This document shows, one piece after another, positions 37,052 through 46,500 of a stretch of DNA of 64,000 bases. The notes beneath the pieces were generated by a model. That model saw nothing but the letters and a program-made list of their open reading frames with translations. It was not told where the DNA came from and did no database searches. The DNA is taken from the NCBI RefSeq assembly GCF_021044755.1, contig NZ_JAJNOR010000001.1, positions 434,001-498,000 on the forward strand, written 5' to 3'. Source of the DNA: Lientehia hominis (GTDB lineage: Bacteria; Bacillota; Clostridia; Lachnospirales; Lachnospiraceae). Each line of letters begins with the position of its first letter. Within the stretch, counting starts at the first letter, position 1. The translations under genes and the position numbers were made by a program.

Positions 37052-38206
37052 TTACATCCTCCTGTATCTCCGCAGTACGGGCAGAAGCTCCTCCAGTACC
37101 TGCGCACAATATTGTATCTCCTCTTTCGTAGTGAATACGCTGAAGCTGAACCTCAATGTGGAATCCAGCAGTTCTCTCCTGACTCCGACTCCTTTTAGCG
37201 TCCCGCTGACGGCGGGATGATTGGAGGAACAGGCCGAACCGGAGGATGCATAGATTCCTCTGTCTTCCAGAGCGTGAAGGAGGACTTCGCTCTTCACTCC
37301 TTCAAAGCCGACGCTCACCACATGGGGAGCGCTGTCCTCTCCCGTAAGCCCGTTGACCGATACGCCTTCCAGACCTTCCATGAGCTCCACAAACTGCTTT
37401 TTAAGCTCATACATCACCCGTATCTTTTCTTCATGGTTCTCATAGATCTCTCTGGCCGCCTCTCCCATCCCGGCAATACCGGACACATTGTGGGTCCCGG
37501 AACGCATCCCCTTCTGCTGTCCCCCTCCGAACACCACCGGCACTATCTTTGTCCCGGACTTCACATAAAGAAATCCGACTCCCTTCGGCCCGTGTATCTT
37601 ATGGCCGCTGGCCGACAAAAGATCGATGGATTCCCTTTTAGGACAGATACGGTATTTTCCATACGCCTGTATGGCATCCACATGAAAAAGAGTCCGCGGA
37701 TTCTTTTTCTTGATGATCTCGCCAATTCTTCCGACGGGATTTACAGATCCGATCTCATTATTTACATACATCACCGAAACAAGCGTCGTCCCGCTGTCTA
37801 TGGCCGCTTCCAGCTGGTCCAGCTTCAGATGGCCGCTTTCATCCACCGGAATATATGTGACCCGGTATCCTTCCTCTTCCAAATAACCAAACACATTATA
37901 GACTGACGCATGCTCAATGGTGGAGGTGATGATGTGCTTGCCGGCCCTCCTGTTCGCCCTGGCGGCACCAATGATCGCCATATTATTAGATTCTGTCCCG
38001 CCAGAGGTAAATATGATTTCAGACGGAGCCGCCTTTAAAGTCTTTGCCACTGCCTCCGCCGCTTTTTTTACATAGTGTTCCGCCTCCACGCCTTTTCTGT
38101 GAAGGGAGGAAGGGTTTCCATAGTCCTCCATCATCGTCTTTACGACAATATCCTTCACCGATTCAAAGGCTTTTGTAGTTGCAGAATTATCCAGATATGC
38201 TTCCAT
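37052..38206 (-). CDS. Cysteine desulfurase (NifZ/IscS family, ThiI partner)
   Basis: A 384-residue PLP enzyme that removes sulfur from cysteine. It begins MEAYLDNSATTK; the PLP lysine is in SASGHKIHGPKG (about residue 200) and the catalytic cysteine in ASSGSACSS (about 320). Its stop touches the thiI start, the layout of B. subtilis nifZ-thiI, so it probably feeds sulfur to tRNA thiolation rather than to general FeS assembly. Confidence 0.93.
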   Translation of the reverse strand: MEAYLDNSATTKAFESVKDIVVKTMMEDYGNPSSLHRKGVEAEHYVKKAAEAVAKTLKAAPSEIIFTSGGTESNNMAIIGAARANRRAGKHIITSTIEHASVYNVFGYLEEEGYRVTYIPVDESGHLKLDQLEAAIDSGTTLVSVMYVNNEIGSVNPVGRIGEIIKKKNPRTLFHVDAIQAYGKYRICPKRESIDLLSASGHKIHGPKGVGFLYVKSGTKIVPVVFGGGQQKGMRSGTHNVSGIAGMGEAAREIYENHEEKIRVMYELKKQFVELMEGLEGVSVNGLTGEDSAPHVVSVGFEGVKSEVLLHALEDRGIYASSGSACSSNHPAVSGTLKGVGVRRELLDSTLRFSFSVFTTKEEIQYCAQVLEELLPVLRRYRRM

Positions 38207-38226
38207 GATCGCTTTTTTCCTCCCTG

Positions 38227-38982
38227 TCACTTTTCCAGCTGAAGCATGAGCGCTGCCAAAAGAGTGAACCCGGCCGTTTCCGTCCTGAGAATTCTTCTGC
38301 CAAGGGTGATAGGCACAAAGCCCCTCTCTTTGGCATAGGACACCTCATCCTCATCAAACCCGCCCTCCGGTCCGATGAAGACCGCCGTTCTGGTACCGGG
38401 CCTGACCTGTGAAAGTATCTTTCTTGTGTATTCCATTCCCTCTGCGTTTTCATAAGGGAACAATTTGCAGTCAAAGTCCGCCGCCGAATCTATGGCCGCT
38501 TTAAAATCCATTACTGCCTTCACTTCTGGTATCACCGTCCGTTTGGACTGCTTCGCGGCACTCTCAGAGATGGCATTCCAGCGTCTTCTCCTGGCTTCTG
38601 CTTTCTTTTCATCCAGCTTCACCACAGCCCGCTTCGTGTTCACCGGAACAATACTTTTGATTCCCAGCTCCACATTTTTCTGGATGATCAGCTCCATCTT
38701 GTCCCCCTTCGGAAGGCCCTGATAGAGCACGATCTCCGCCGGCAGCTCCGTTCCGTCCTCGTCCCGTTCCAGCAGTTTGAGCAAAACAGCTTCCCCGCCG
38801 TCTTCACCGGCTTCCCGAAACGCCTCTATGACGCAGCTGTAGCAAAGCTTCTCTCCGTCACTGATCCGCACCTTATCTCCTGGCTTCATACGTAGGACAT
38901 TTTTAATATGATTGACGTCCGGCCCCGTGATCTCAGCCTCATTCTCTTCAATGGCATGACCGGCTACAAAAAATAAATACAT
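38227..38982 (-). CDS. rsmE: 16S rRNA m3U1498 methyltransferase
   Basis: A 251-residue SPOUT methyltransferase. The N-terminal PUA-like region has INHVLRMKPGDKVRISDG-type sequence, and the C-terminal knot has FIGPEGGFDEDEV and LGRRILRTETAG, both family signatures. It methylates U1498 of 16S rRNA using SAM. It starts 3 bases after prmA and is followed by the desulfurase gene. Confidence 0.95.
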   Translation of the reverse strand: MYLFFVAGHAIEENEAEITGPDVNHIKNVLRMKPGDKVRISDGEKLCYSCVIEAFREAGEDGGEAVLLKLLERDEDGTELPAEIVLYQGLPKGDKMELIIQKNVELGIKSIVPVNTKRAVVKLDEKKAEARRRRWNAISESAAKQSKRTVIPEVKAVMDFKAAIDSAADFDCKLFPYENAEGMEYTRKILSQVRPGTRTAVFIGPEGGFDEDEVSYAKERGFVPITLGRRILRTETAGFTLLAALMLQLEK

Positions 38983-38985
38983 AAG

Positions 38986-39942
38986 CTACTTCCTTTTCGC
39001 GGTGATAGATACCCAGTCGTTCTGATATGTGGTCTCCAGAAGCTCCCATTCCGGATTGGCCTCAAAGGCCTCCCTTACATCGGCTTCCTTTGTATTGATG
39101 ATTCCCGAAGTGATAAAGATACCGCCCGGCTTCAAGTGGCTCGCCGCTTCCCCCTGGAGCATGATGATGACAGGCGCAAGAATATTGGCCACCGCCACAT
39201 CATACGCGTCATGACCGGCTTTCTCCTGCAGCTTCTCTTCCTCTATGATGTTTCCTGTCTCCAGAACAAACTGGTCCTCCAAAATCTTGTTGACCCCGGC
39301 GTTTTCTCTGGCTGCCGATACTGCGTTTTCATCCAGGTCTGTTCCGAACGCGTATCCCGCTCCCAGCTTGAGAGCTGTTATGGCTAAAATTCCGCTTCCG
39401 GTTCCAATATCCAGCACTCTATCTCCCGGCCTCAGATATTTCTGAAGCTGACGGATACAGAGCTGAGTTGTCTCATGACTCCCCGTCCCAAATGCGGTCC
39501 CTGGATCTATCTCTATCATCAACTTGTCTTTATGCTCCGGCGGAACAGCCTCCCAGGTAGGCTTGATCAGGATATCTCCCACCGTAAAAGGCTTAAAATA
39601 CTGCTTCCAGTTATTGATCCAGTCCTTGTCTTCCGTCTCGGTACAGACGATGCTCCCTTCTCCCACTTCCACAAACATCCGCAGCTCTTCTAACCCATCC
39701 TTCACTCCATCCAAGACGGCGGCGTCACTTTCCTCCCCCTCCAGATAAAAGGATACTTTTGCACTTCCCTCATCCGGCGGCAGCTCTGGAAGGATATCAA
39801 TGAACATCCCTTTTGTTTCAGCCTCTGTGAGCGGCACATTATCTTCAATCTCAATTCCCTCGATCCCCTGTTCTTCCAGCATACTGCTGATAAGATCGAC
39901 CGCAGCCGTAGTGGTATCAATGGTATATTTTTTCCATTTCAT
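38986..39942 (-). CDS. prmA: Ribosomal protein L11 methyltransferase
   Basis: A 318-residue SAM methyltransferase. The N-terminal domain for L11 recognition (WKKYTIDTTTAAVDLISSML) precedes the catalytic domain with DPGTAFGTGSHETT and VLDIGTGSGILAI (about residues 175-188). It trimethylates L11. It heads the prmA-rsmE-desulfurase-thiI operon. Confidence 0.95.
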   Translation of the reverse strand: MKWKKYTIDTTTAAVDLISSMLEEQGIEGIEIEDNVPLTEAETKGMFIDILPELPPDEGSAKVSFYLEGEESDAAVLDGVKDGLEELRMFVEVGEGSIVCTETEDKDWINNWKQYFKPFTVGDILIKPTWEAVPPEHKDKLMIEIDPGTAFGTGSHETTQLCIRQLQKYLRPGDRVLDIGTGSGILAITALKLGAGYAFGTDLDENAVSAARENAGVNKILEDQFVLETGNIIEEEKLQEKAGHDAYDVAVANILAPVIIMLQGEAASHLKPGGIFITSGIINTKEADVREAFEANPEWELLETTYQNDWVSITAKRK

Positions 39943-40132
39943 GAATATCTCCTTCTATCACACCGGATAACTCTCTAACTAATAAGTATAACCGGAAGCC
40001 TCCTCTTACGCAAGTCCTACTTTCGACTCATTTTTCTTTCGTCCATCCAAGCAAAGATATTCTGCATATTCTATTATATTTTATCTATTCTTAGATTATT
40101 GTATTATATTTTATATTTTCATCGAATATTTA

Positions 40133-40161
40133 TTGCATAATATTTGTATGTACGATACAAT
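40133..40161 (+). promoter_or_regulatory. Promoter of the phosphoribosyltransferase gene
   Basis: TTGCAT (40133-40138) and TACAAT (40156-40161) lie 17 bases apart in a very AT-rich stretch of about 100 bases. GAAAGGGG (40203-40210) is the ribosome binding site for the ATG at 40219. Confidence 0.65.
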
Positions 40162-40218
40162 AAAAATAACAAAAATTGGAATGCGAAACCATAAAATTCT
40201 TAGAAAGGGGGCTGTTTT

Positions 40219-40860
40219 ATGGAAATGCGCAGTATGAAATATTATTCAAAGGATAACAAAAAGGTCATTCTACGGGTCATTCCCGGACATTTCGCCACCA
40301 GTCACTCTCATGTCAACTACTATATCGACATGACAGGGCTTAAGACCAGATGCAGCGAGGCTTCTGAAGTGGCAAAAACGCTGGTGGCAAAGATAATCAA
40401 TACCACGGTCATCGATACGATCGTCTGCATGGATGGCTGTGAAGTAGTCGGCGCATTCATGGCCGAGGAACTGGAAAAGCATGATTTTATTTCCACCAAC
40501 ACCCATGAAACCGTGTATATCATCACCCCAGAGCTGAATACCAACAATCAAATGGTGTTCCGGGATAATATTGTCCCGGCCGTCCGGAACAAACATGTAC
40601 TTCTCCTGCTGGCCACCACCACAACGGGCAAGACCATCAACCGGAGCCTGGAATGTATCAACTATTACGGCGGGATCGTGACCGGTATCTGCTCCCTCTT
40701 CAGCGCGATAGATGATATCAAGGGCTTTCCCATCGTCTCCGCCTTTACGCCGAGAGACATCCCCGGCTACCAGGCGTATGATTTCGGAGACTGTCCCTTC
40801 TGCCAGAGCGGGCAAAAAATCGATGCTTTCGTAAACGGGTATGGATATTCTAAATTATGA
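40219..40860 (+). CDS. Phosphoribosyltransferase-fold protein (orotate PRT-like)
   Basis: A 213-residue type I phosphoribosyltransferase-like protein. The segment LLLLATTTTGKTINRSLE (about residues 128-145) resembles the PRPP-binding loop, although acidic residues usual before the loop are replaced by LLLAT. It also carries two C-terminal cysteines (CPFCQSG). I cannot name the substrate; orotate, adenine or a regulatory ligand are possible. It is a lone gene behind its own promoter, followed by repeat copy 2. Confidence 0.75.
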   Translation: MEMRSMKYYSKDNKKVILRVIPGHFATSHSHVNYYIDMTGLKTRCSEASEVAKTLVAKIINTTVIDTIVCMDGCEVVGAFMAEELEKHDFISTNTHETVYIITPELNTNNQMVFRDNIVPAVRNKHVLLLLATTTTGKTINRSLECINYYGGIVTGICSLFSAIDDIKGFPIVSAFTPRDIPGYQAYDFGDCPFCQSGQKIDAFVNGYGYSKL

Positions 40861-40904
40861 TATAAGGTACTTTTTGGAATCTTTTTTAATCAGCTCCAAT
40901 TCAG

Positions 40905-41362
40905 CATCGGCAGAAGTTCCGGACCGTCACGATTTCGGTTCGCTGGCGATGCAGGGGCCGCTTTATCTCCGTTCCGGCAGTACCGCTCACATGTCGACAG
41001 GAAATCCTTATGATTTCCTGTCTCCTGTTCGCTCAGAAACGGAATCGGTATCTCCGTTTCTGCCTCCCTCCTCCTGGAGAACACCGGCCTCTGCCCTGCG
41101 GCGCTCGCCTTTAGGCCGGCCCGGAATCCTTCTGCCGGTGCCTTTTCTGCCGCGCTGTACTGGACAAATTTCATTTCTTAGATTCCAGAAAAGGATTGGA
41201 TATCCACACGGCCCGCGCGCCTTAGGGCAGCGCGCTGCGGTGAGCCGCCTCAATGGCTTTCAGGACAAACGAATGCTTATTTCGGTGCGGAAAGAGGAAC
41301 ATTCCTTCTGTTTCCTCGGGTTAATAAAAATAAGTTTGTTTGAAAGGTATTCAAAGGTATAT
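40905..41362. repeat. Dispersed hairpin-rich repeat, copy 2
   Basis: This is the fuller left end of the repeat seen at 1-614 and lacks the 235-base inner segment. The stems GACAGGAAATC/GATTTCCTGTC (40996-41006 with 41012-41022) and AGAAACGGA/TCCGTTTCT (41035-41043 with 41053-41061) are perfect here. The last part (about 41315-41362) carries the same AGTTTGTTTGAAAGGTATTC tail as copy 1. The left limit is uncertain because copy 1 is cut at base 1. Confidence 0.8.
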
Positions 41363-41370
41363 AACAAAAA

Positions 41371-41404
41371 ATGCTGCGGTCCGGCTTCTGCCGTCCCGCA
41401 GCAT
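41371..41404 (-). terminator. Bidirectional terminator after the MucBP protein gene
   Basis: ATGCTGCGG pairs with CCGCAGCAT around a 16-base loop, with A-rich sequence on the left and T-rich on the right, so it can stop transcripts from both sides. It lies 60 bases past the stop of the surface-protein gene. Confidence 0.85.
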
Positions 41405-41464
41405 TTTATAATCTTATCTTAAATCTGTTCACCGCCCGTCATTCTCAGCTTTATGCTGCCAGCC

Positions 41465-43321
41465 TCAGGCTTCTTTCTTTTTCTTCTTTTTCACTATGAC
41501 AAAGGCTGCGATTGCCGCCAGCAGTGCAAGCACTCCGAGAGAGATACCCGCAATCAGGCCCGCAGGGGTTCCCGCGGAAGGAACGGACGGCGCCATGGGA
41601 ACTGTCTCATCCTCAATCTGCACGGTTTCCGGCTCTGTTTCTTCCTCTGTCGTTTCCGGTACGGAAGGTCCTGCCGGTACCGTTTCGTCCGGAATGCTCA
41701 CAGGCTCGCCGTTTTCATCTATCTGCTCGCCGTCTTCATTATAGATGACAGTCTCAGGCTCTCCGCCTTCCTCTGCCGGCGGCGTCACCACGTTGGTGAC
41801 CACCTGCTCCACCTGCTCACCGGCAATCTCCACGACCTCGACCACTTCATTTACCTGAGCATTCTCATTTGCCGTATCGTTTACATTCCGGAAATAGAAC
41901 GCATATGTCCTTCTGGGGCTGTAAAAATTGTGGCTGACGGAATCGCTCTGGCCTGACAGCAGCACATATTCTTCACTGCCGGACTGATAGCTGACGGGTA
42001 CACCAATCGTCAGATTCTGCCCGCCCGCCGCGGTCATGGCTTCCGTGTGGATGGTGCTGTTGCTCGTGATATCGATATAGCGGACAGTCACTCCATATTC
42101 GCTGGGAATCTCTGCTCCCACCTGATTGTAATATACATAATAAGTTCTCTGAGAGCCGCCAAATGAGTGCCTGATCTCTGTACCCTGGCCGCTCGCCAGC
42201 AGGTACTCGTTCCCTTTATAGCTCAGGCTGCTTTTCAGACTATATGACACAGCCGCATTGACCTCTACGGTCTGAGACGCCGAATCCAAAAGAATTCCCG
42301 TCACGGAATCAATACACCGGATGTTGATGGTATAAGGATTCTGGCCTGCCACCTTTGTAAACAGCACCGTATAGCTTCTGGTGGATTCTCCGGATGTATG
42401 AGTGATCACGGAAGGCTGCCCTGCCGCTCTCTGATACTCCGAATAGTCCGACGTCACATAAGACGCCGCTACTTCATAATTTACGGCTCCGCCCACCGGA
42501 ACGGTAACGGTGTTGTTGGTAAGGAGTCTCCCTGTATCCGCGTCTTCATAGCGCACGGAAATGGTATAAGGGCTAGAGGGCTTCTGTGCCTCTCCCTGGT
42601 AAATCACCGTATAGGAAGCCGTTGTATTGCTGTAATCCTGGCTGATACTGACCGGCTGGCCGGATGCCAGGTTATAGTTTTTGCCATTTACCGTCATGGA
42701 AGCCGGTACATTATATACTGCGCTTCCGTTGGGGGCAATCTGAAACTGGTCGTTTCCGATAGAATATCCGATTTCATCGATAAAATATACCGTGACCGTC
42801 CTGGGATCCTGCTGTACCTTGGCATACTGGAAGGTCACTGACGCGCTTCCATAGGATACGAACGCGCTGTTATTCGCACAGCGGTAAACATCAGAACCGC
42901 TTGATACCATCTCGTCCACGCTGACTCTTTTCTGCCCTTCATCTAAAGAAACAGAGGTAGTTCCTGAAACTGTCGGAGCACCGTCTCCGTACTGGCTGTA
43001 TATGGTCACGAAATGCTCATTCAGGGAATTCACAAAAACCTTTTCCCCCGTAGACTCTCTGGAAACCCCGATCGTCATTCTTCCGGAACCAGCCACCGTG
43101 ATCGCCTGACTCTGGCCACTCGCCACAAACACACTCTGGCCCTCGAAGGTGAAATTATCATCTGCGCCGCCGTTTGTGATCACGAACTTCTGGGCATCCG
43201 GGCTTTCGGAAATCTGGGGAGCTACGGAAAAGCTCGCTGCTCCGGCTGTGATGCCGGAAACGCCCAAACAAGCAATCATCATGCTGAGCACCAGAACCAA
43301 CGCTTTTATCCTTTTCTTCAT
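41465..43321 (-). CDS. MucBP-type repeat surface protein
   Basis: A 618-residue secreted protein with a signal peptide (residues 1-30). From about residue 175 to 490 there are four similar repeats of about 75-80 residues, each starting YTI.V.Y.D...G and holding a conserved LASGQ or LLSGQ segment, as in MucBP-like domains of mucus-binding adhesins. A Glu/Pro/Val-rich stalk of about 110 residues follows. It ends in one membrane helix and six lysines (KKKKKK). No LPXTG motif precedes the helix, so it may be membrane-held. The promoter carries SARP-type heptamers. Confidence 0.85.
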   Translation of the reverse strand: MKKRIKALVLVLSMMIACLGVSGITAGAASFSVAPQISESPDAQKFVITNGGADDNFTFEGQSVFVASGQSQAITVAGSGRMTIGVSRESTGEKVFVNSLNEHFVTIYSQYGDGAPTVSGTTSVSLDEGQKRVSVDEMVSSGSDVYRCANNSAFVSYGSASVTFQYAKVQQDPRTVTVYFIDEIGYSIGNDQFQIAPNGSAVYNVPASMTVNGKNYNLASGQPVSISQDYSNTTASYTVIYQGEAQKPSSPYTISVRYEDADTGRLLTNNTVTVPVGGAVNYEVAASYVTSDYSEYQRAAGQPSVITHTSGESTRSYTVLFTKVAGQNPYTINIRCIDSVTGILLDSASQTVEVNAAVSYSLKSSLSYKGNEYLLASGQGTEIRHSFGGSQRTYYVYYNQVGAEIPSEYGVTVRYIDITSNSTIHTEAMTAAGGQNLTIGVPVSYQSGSEEYVLLSGQSDSVSHNFYSPRRTYAFYFRNVNDTANENAQVNEVVEVVEIAGEQVEQVVTNVVTPPAEEGGEPETVIYNEDGEQIDENGEPVSIPDETVPAGPSVPETTEEETEPETVQIEDETVPMAPSVPSAGTPAGLIAGISLGVLALLAAIAAFVIVKKKKKKEA

Positions 43322-43415
43322 ACTTATCATTCCTCTCTTTATCATTACGATGTGCCGGCTGTCCCGCCGGAAACTTGGTCGTCATCCTATTTCCTTTTTT
43401 CTTTTTTCTGTCTTA

Positions 43416-43448
43416 ATCATAGCATCAGAGAATCACATCGCAATCACA
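43416..43448 (-). promoter_or_regulatory. Promoter with SARP-type heptamer repeats, MucBP gene
   Basis: On the minus strand the heptamer TGTGATT occurs at 43448-43442 and again at 43437-43431, an 11-base period with a GCGA spacer. Nine bases later comes the -10 TATGAT (43421-43416). The heptamers replace a normal -35. The layout is identical to that in front of the giant adhesin gene. Confidence 0.7.
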
Positions 43449-43492
43449 AAAATATGGTTTTTTTCCAAAAACAATTGACAAATTTTAGGGAA

Positions 43493-43530
43493 AGGCCGCC
43501 GCCGCGGGATTTTTCCCTCGGCAGCTGCCT
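43493..43530 (-). terminator. Imperfect hairpin after the giant adhesin gene
   Basis: An 18-base-pair GC-rich stem with three mismatches lies 14 bases past the stop of the giant gene. The T-run is poor, so termination is likely but not certain. Confidence 0.5.
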
Positions 43531-43543
43531 TTTAAATGGTTGG

Positions 43544-46500
43544 TCAATTCTGCTCTTTTGCCTGTTTTCTTTTTCTCCGTCTCTCATACAAGATCACGCC
43601 GACGGCTACCATCGCGGCCGACGCAAGCAGGGACCAGAGGAAAATATCCATGTCGTCGCCGGTGAAGACCGTCCGATAGGTGGTGATCACATTCTGAGGC
43701 CCCTTATTATACTGTTTTACTGTGACCGTCGGTATATCAGATTTCAGGTAAAGGCCCGCATCCCAGCTCCAGTCATACTGGTTATCTTCCAGATAGAAGA
43801 TCCTGCTGTAGTACCAGTCATCCCCTGCCAGCCTCGTAGCGTCGGAATCATACTCATAGGCATTGTCGCCGTTTCCCTGATTGTAAAGTGTAACGATGTA
43901 AGGATCTGAGATCTGGAAGCGCACCCGGTAATATCCTTTATCCAAATCCAGGAAGCGGTAATATCCGCTCTCGTTGGTCGTGGTCGTACCGACAACTACC
44001 CAGGCATCTTCGTTGTCCAGTTCACCGGTAGGATTCATTTCCAGAACCACCGGAATGCCTCCCACACCGTCCTCGCCTTCGTCCTGAATGCCGTTCCTGT
44101 TCTTATCATACCATACGAAGTCGCCCATACCGCAGGTAGTCTTCACCACTCCCGCATCCCAGGTCAGATCCGTCTCCCCGTATCCCAGGGTGATGGTAGT
44201 AGTCACATAGCCAAGGTTGGAAATATAGAATCCCAAAGCATCGGAATCCCGTTCCGCCGCCTCGCCTTCCGTCAGGGATACGCTCCGGTCTCCCTGCTTA
44301 TCTGTCCGGGAATTTGTGATGGTGATCGTCGTATTCGGATCGTCAAAATCAAACACAACCCGGTACTGGATTGGATAATCCTCACCGCCCTTAAGGCCTG
44401 TGAACAGATAACGTCCATTTTCATCCGTCTTCGTCACTCCGCCAGGGTAAATCTTCCATTCGTCATCATCTCCCATGCGGTACTGGAGCTTCACTGTCAC
44501 GTCTGCGATCGGCTCCTCATCTTCATCCTGGATGCCGTCCTTATCCGTATCAAACCATACATAGTCGCCCAAAGCTCCTTTTTTATTGGCGCCGGCATCC
44601 CATGTCTTATCTACCGTATTGTAGCCCAGCGTGATGATCTCCGTATAGCCGCCTGTGTAATCGCCGTTCTCAAAGATACAGCAGTCGGAATCGTCAGTAT
44701 CGGACAGATTGGTATCCGGATTCTTTTCTCCATCTGGAGATTCCACAGCCGTATACCCATCGGGGAATTGGAAGAACACCTGATACTGTCCGGCTTCCAG
44801 TTCATCAAAGAAATATCTGCCGTCATCTCCTACTGTGGTCTGCCTCAGGGCCGTATCCTGCCTGATCCCGTTTTCTACTTTATATAGCTTCACAACGGTT
44901 CCAGGCAGCGGACCATCCATCTTGTCGGTGGTAATATCCTGATAGTTGCTGTAGTTCTTATCCTCAAAGGCATATCCGCCCAGAGCACTATAGACCCAGA
45001 CACCTGCATCCCAAGTCCGGTCGGTCTTATTCCCAGCCTGTTCGATTTCCTCATTCTGATCAAAGAACAGAGGAATCACTGTCGTCCGTTTCACCCGTCC
45101 GGTTTCGTCCGCCGAATATACGGCATCAGAGTCATCCGGCGTGGTCAGCTTACTGTCCGTCACATCCGGCGCAGTAAACGCATAGCGGTAGGTATATCCA
45201 TCGGTGGTCAGTGCACGGATGTCAAATTCCACCACGTAATAGCCCTGGGGCAGTTTGTCGAAGAGATACTCTCCGTTTTCATCGGTCATAGCGGTATCAA
45301 CCGGCGCCGCTCCGTCTTTAACTTCCGCGTCCGGTCCCTCCACTTGGTACAGCTTCACAAGAACTCCTGGAAGCCCCGGTTCATCCGGTCCCTGCAGGCC
45401 ATCATGGTCTTCATCGATCCACACCTTGTCACCGAGGGCGACCGAAACCACGTATCCCGCGTCCACATCCAGATTTTCTTCTCCATAGATGACATCCCTG
45501 CCATCCACTTCCTGGTTCAGTATCCGGAGCACCAGATAGTCGGTCCAGCCATCTGTATCTATATTGCTGTCTGTCTTGTACTCGGCTCCTTCAGCGTCCT
45601 GTCCCGCATACCGCAGCGCTGCCGCATGGTCTGCCGGAATGCTGAACTTCACCCGATAATAGTATATGGTCCCGCCCACATAGTCATTGGGATCCACGGA
45701 GCCTTCCGCCGCGCTGTCCTTCAGATAGTTACACGGCAGATCCTCAAACAGATAATGCCCTGTGCCATCTGTGTTCATTTCTTTTATCCTTGCTTCGTCG
45801 GACCGGTATACCGTTTCTCCATGCTTCGTAAGCGTAGTCTGATACAGCTCTACCTTCACATTTGCGGCCGCAGATTCCTGGCCGTCGTCCTGGAGGCCGT
45901 TGTTGTTGAAATCATACCACGCATAGTCTCCGATACTTCCTTTTGGAAGACTCAGCCCAACAAGCACCTTGTTCGGTTCCACGATATCCCTGGTGGGATT
46001 GATGGCCGTCTCTGTACTTCTCAGCACTGCGGCTGCCGCAGAATTGGCCATTACCGCATCGGCATACTCTTCAATCTTATCCGCCGTATAACCAGGCGTT
46101 TTCATGGTCAGCTTCACACTGTAGCTTTCTCCCGGCTGAAGAAGAGCGCCCTCCGGGAAATTCACTTCCACGCCTACTGCTGTCACAAGACTCATATCGG
46201 AAGGCTTCTGCGTAGTCCAGTGGCCTCCGTTTTCCGCTTTCCAGACATCTCCGGATGCCTCATACAGCATCGGAAGCTCCGCTTCCGCATTCAGGTTCTG
46301 CCTGTTGGCATAGGACCAGCTGTTGGCCAGACTGCCGCCGTCTTCCACGAAATAGTAGATGACTGCATTCCCATCTTGTGCCGCTGCCGCTTCCAGGAGC
46401 ATCTCCTCATAGCCGGCCCCATTCTGAATGGTCGTTTGCCTGAGCGTAGTCCCGCCGCCGCTCCGGAACACGTAGGAATCTCCATTAAAGGGCAGGATAT

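Larger units (their letters stand above)
40861..41464. other. Gene-free region holding repeat copy 2 and a terminator
   Basis: About 600 bases with no supportable gene. Repeat copy 2 covers most of it and a bidirectional terminator lies at its right end. Short reading frames across it fail to match those of copy 1. Confidence 0.7.

Noticed and set aside
40270..40815. A 181-codon minus-strand frame over the phosphoribosyltransferase gene
   Set aside because: The plus-strand gene has a promoter, ribosome binding site and PRT-like loop; the antisense frame has none.
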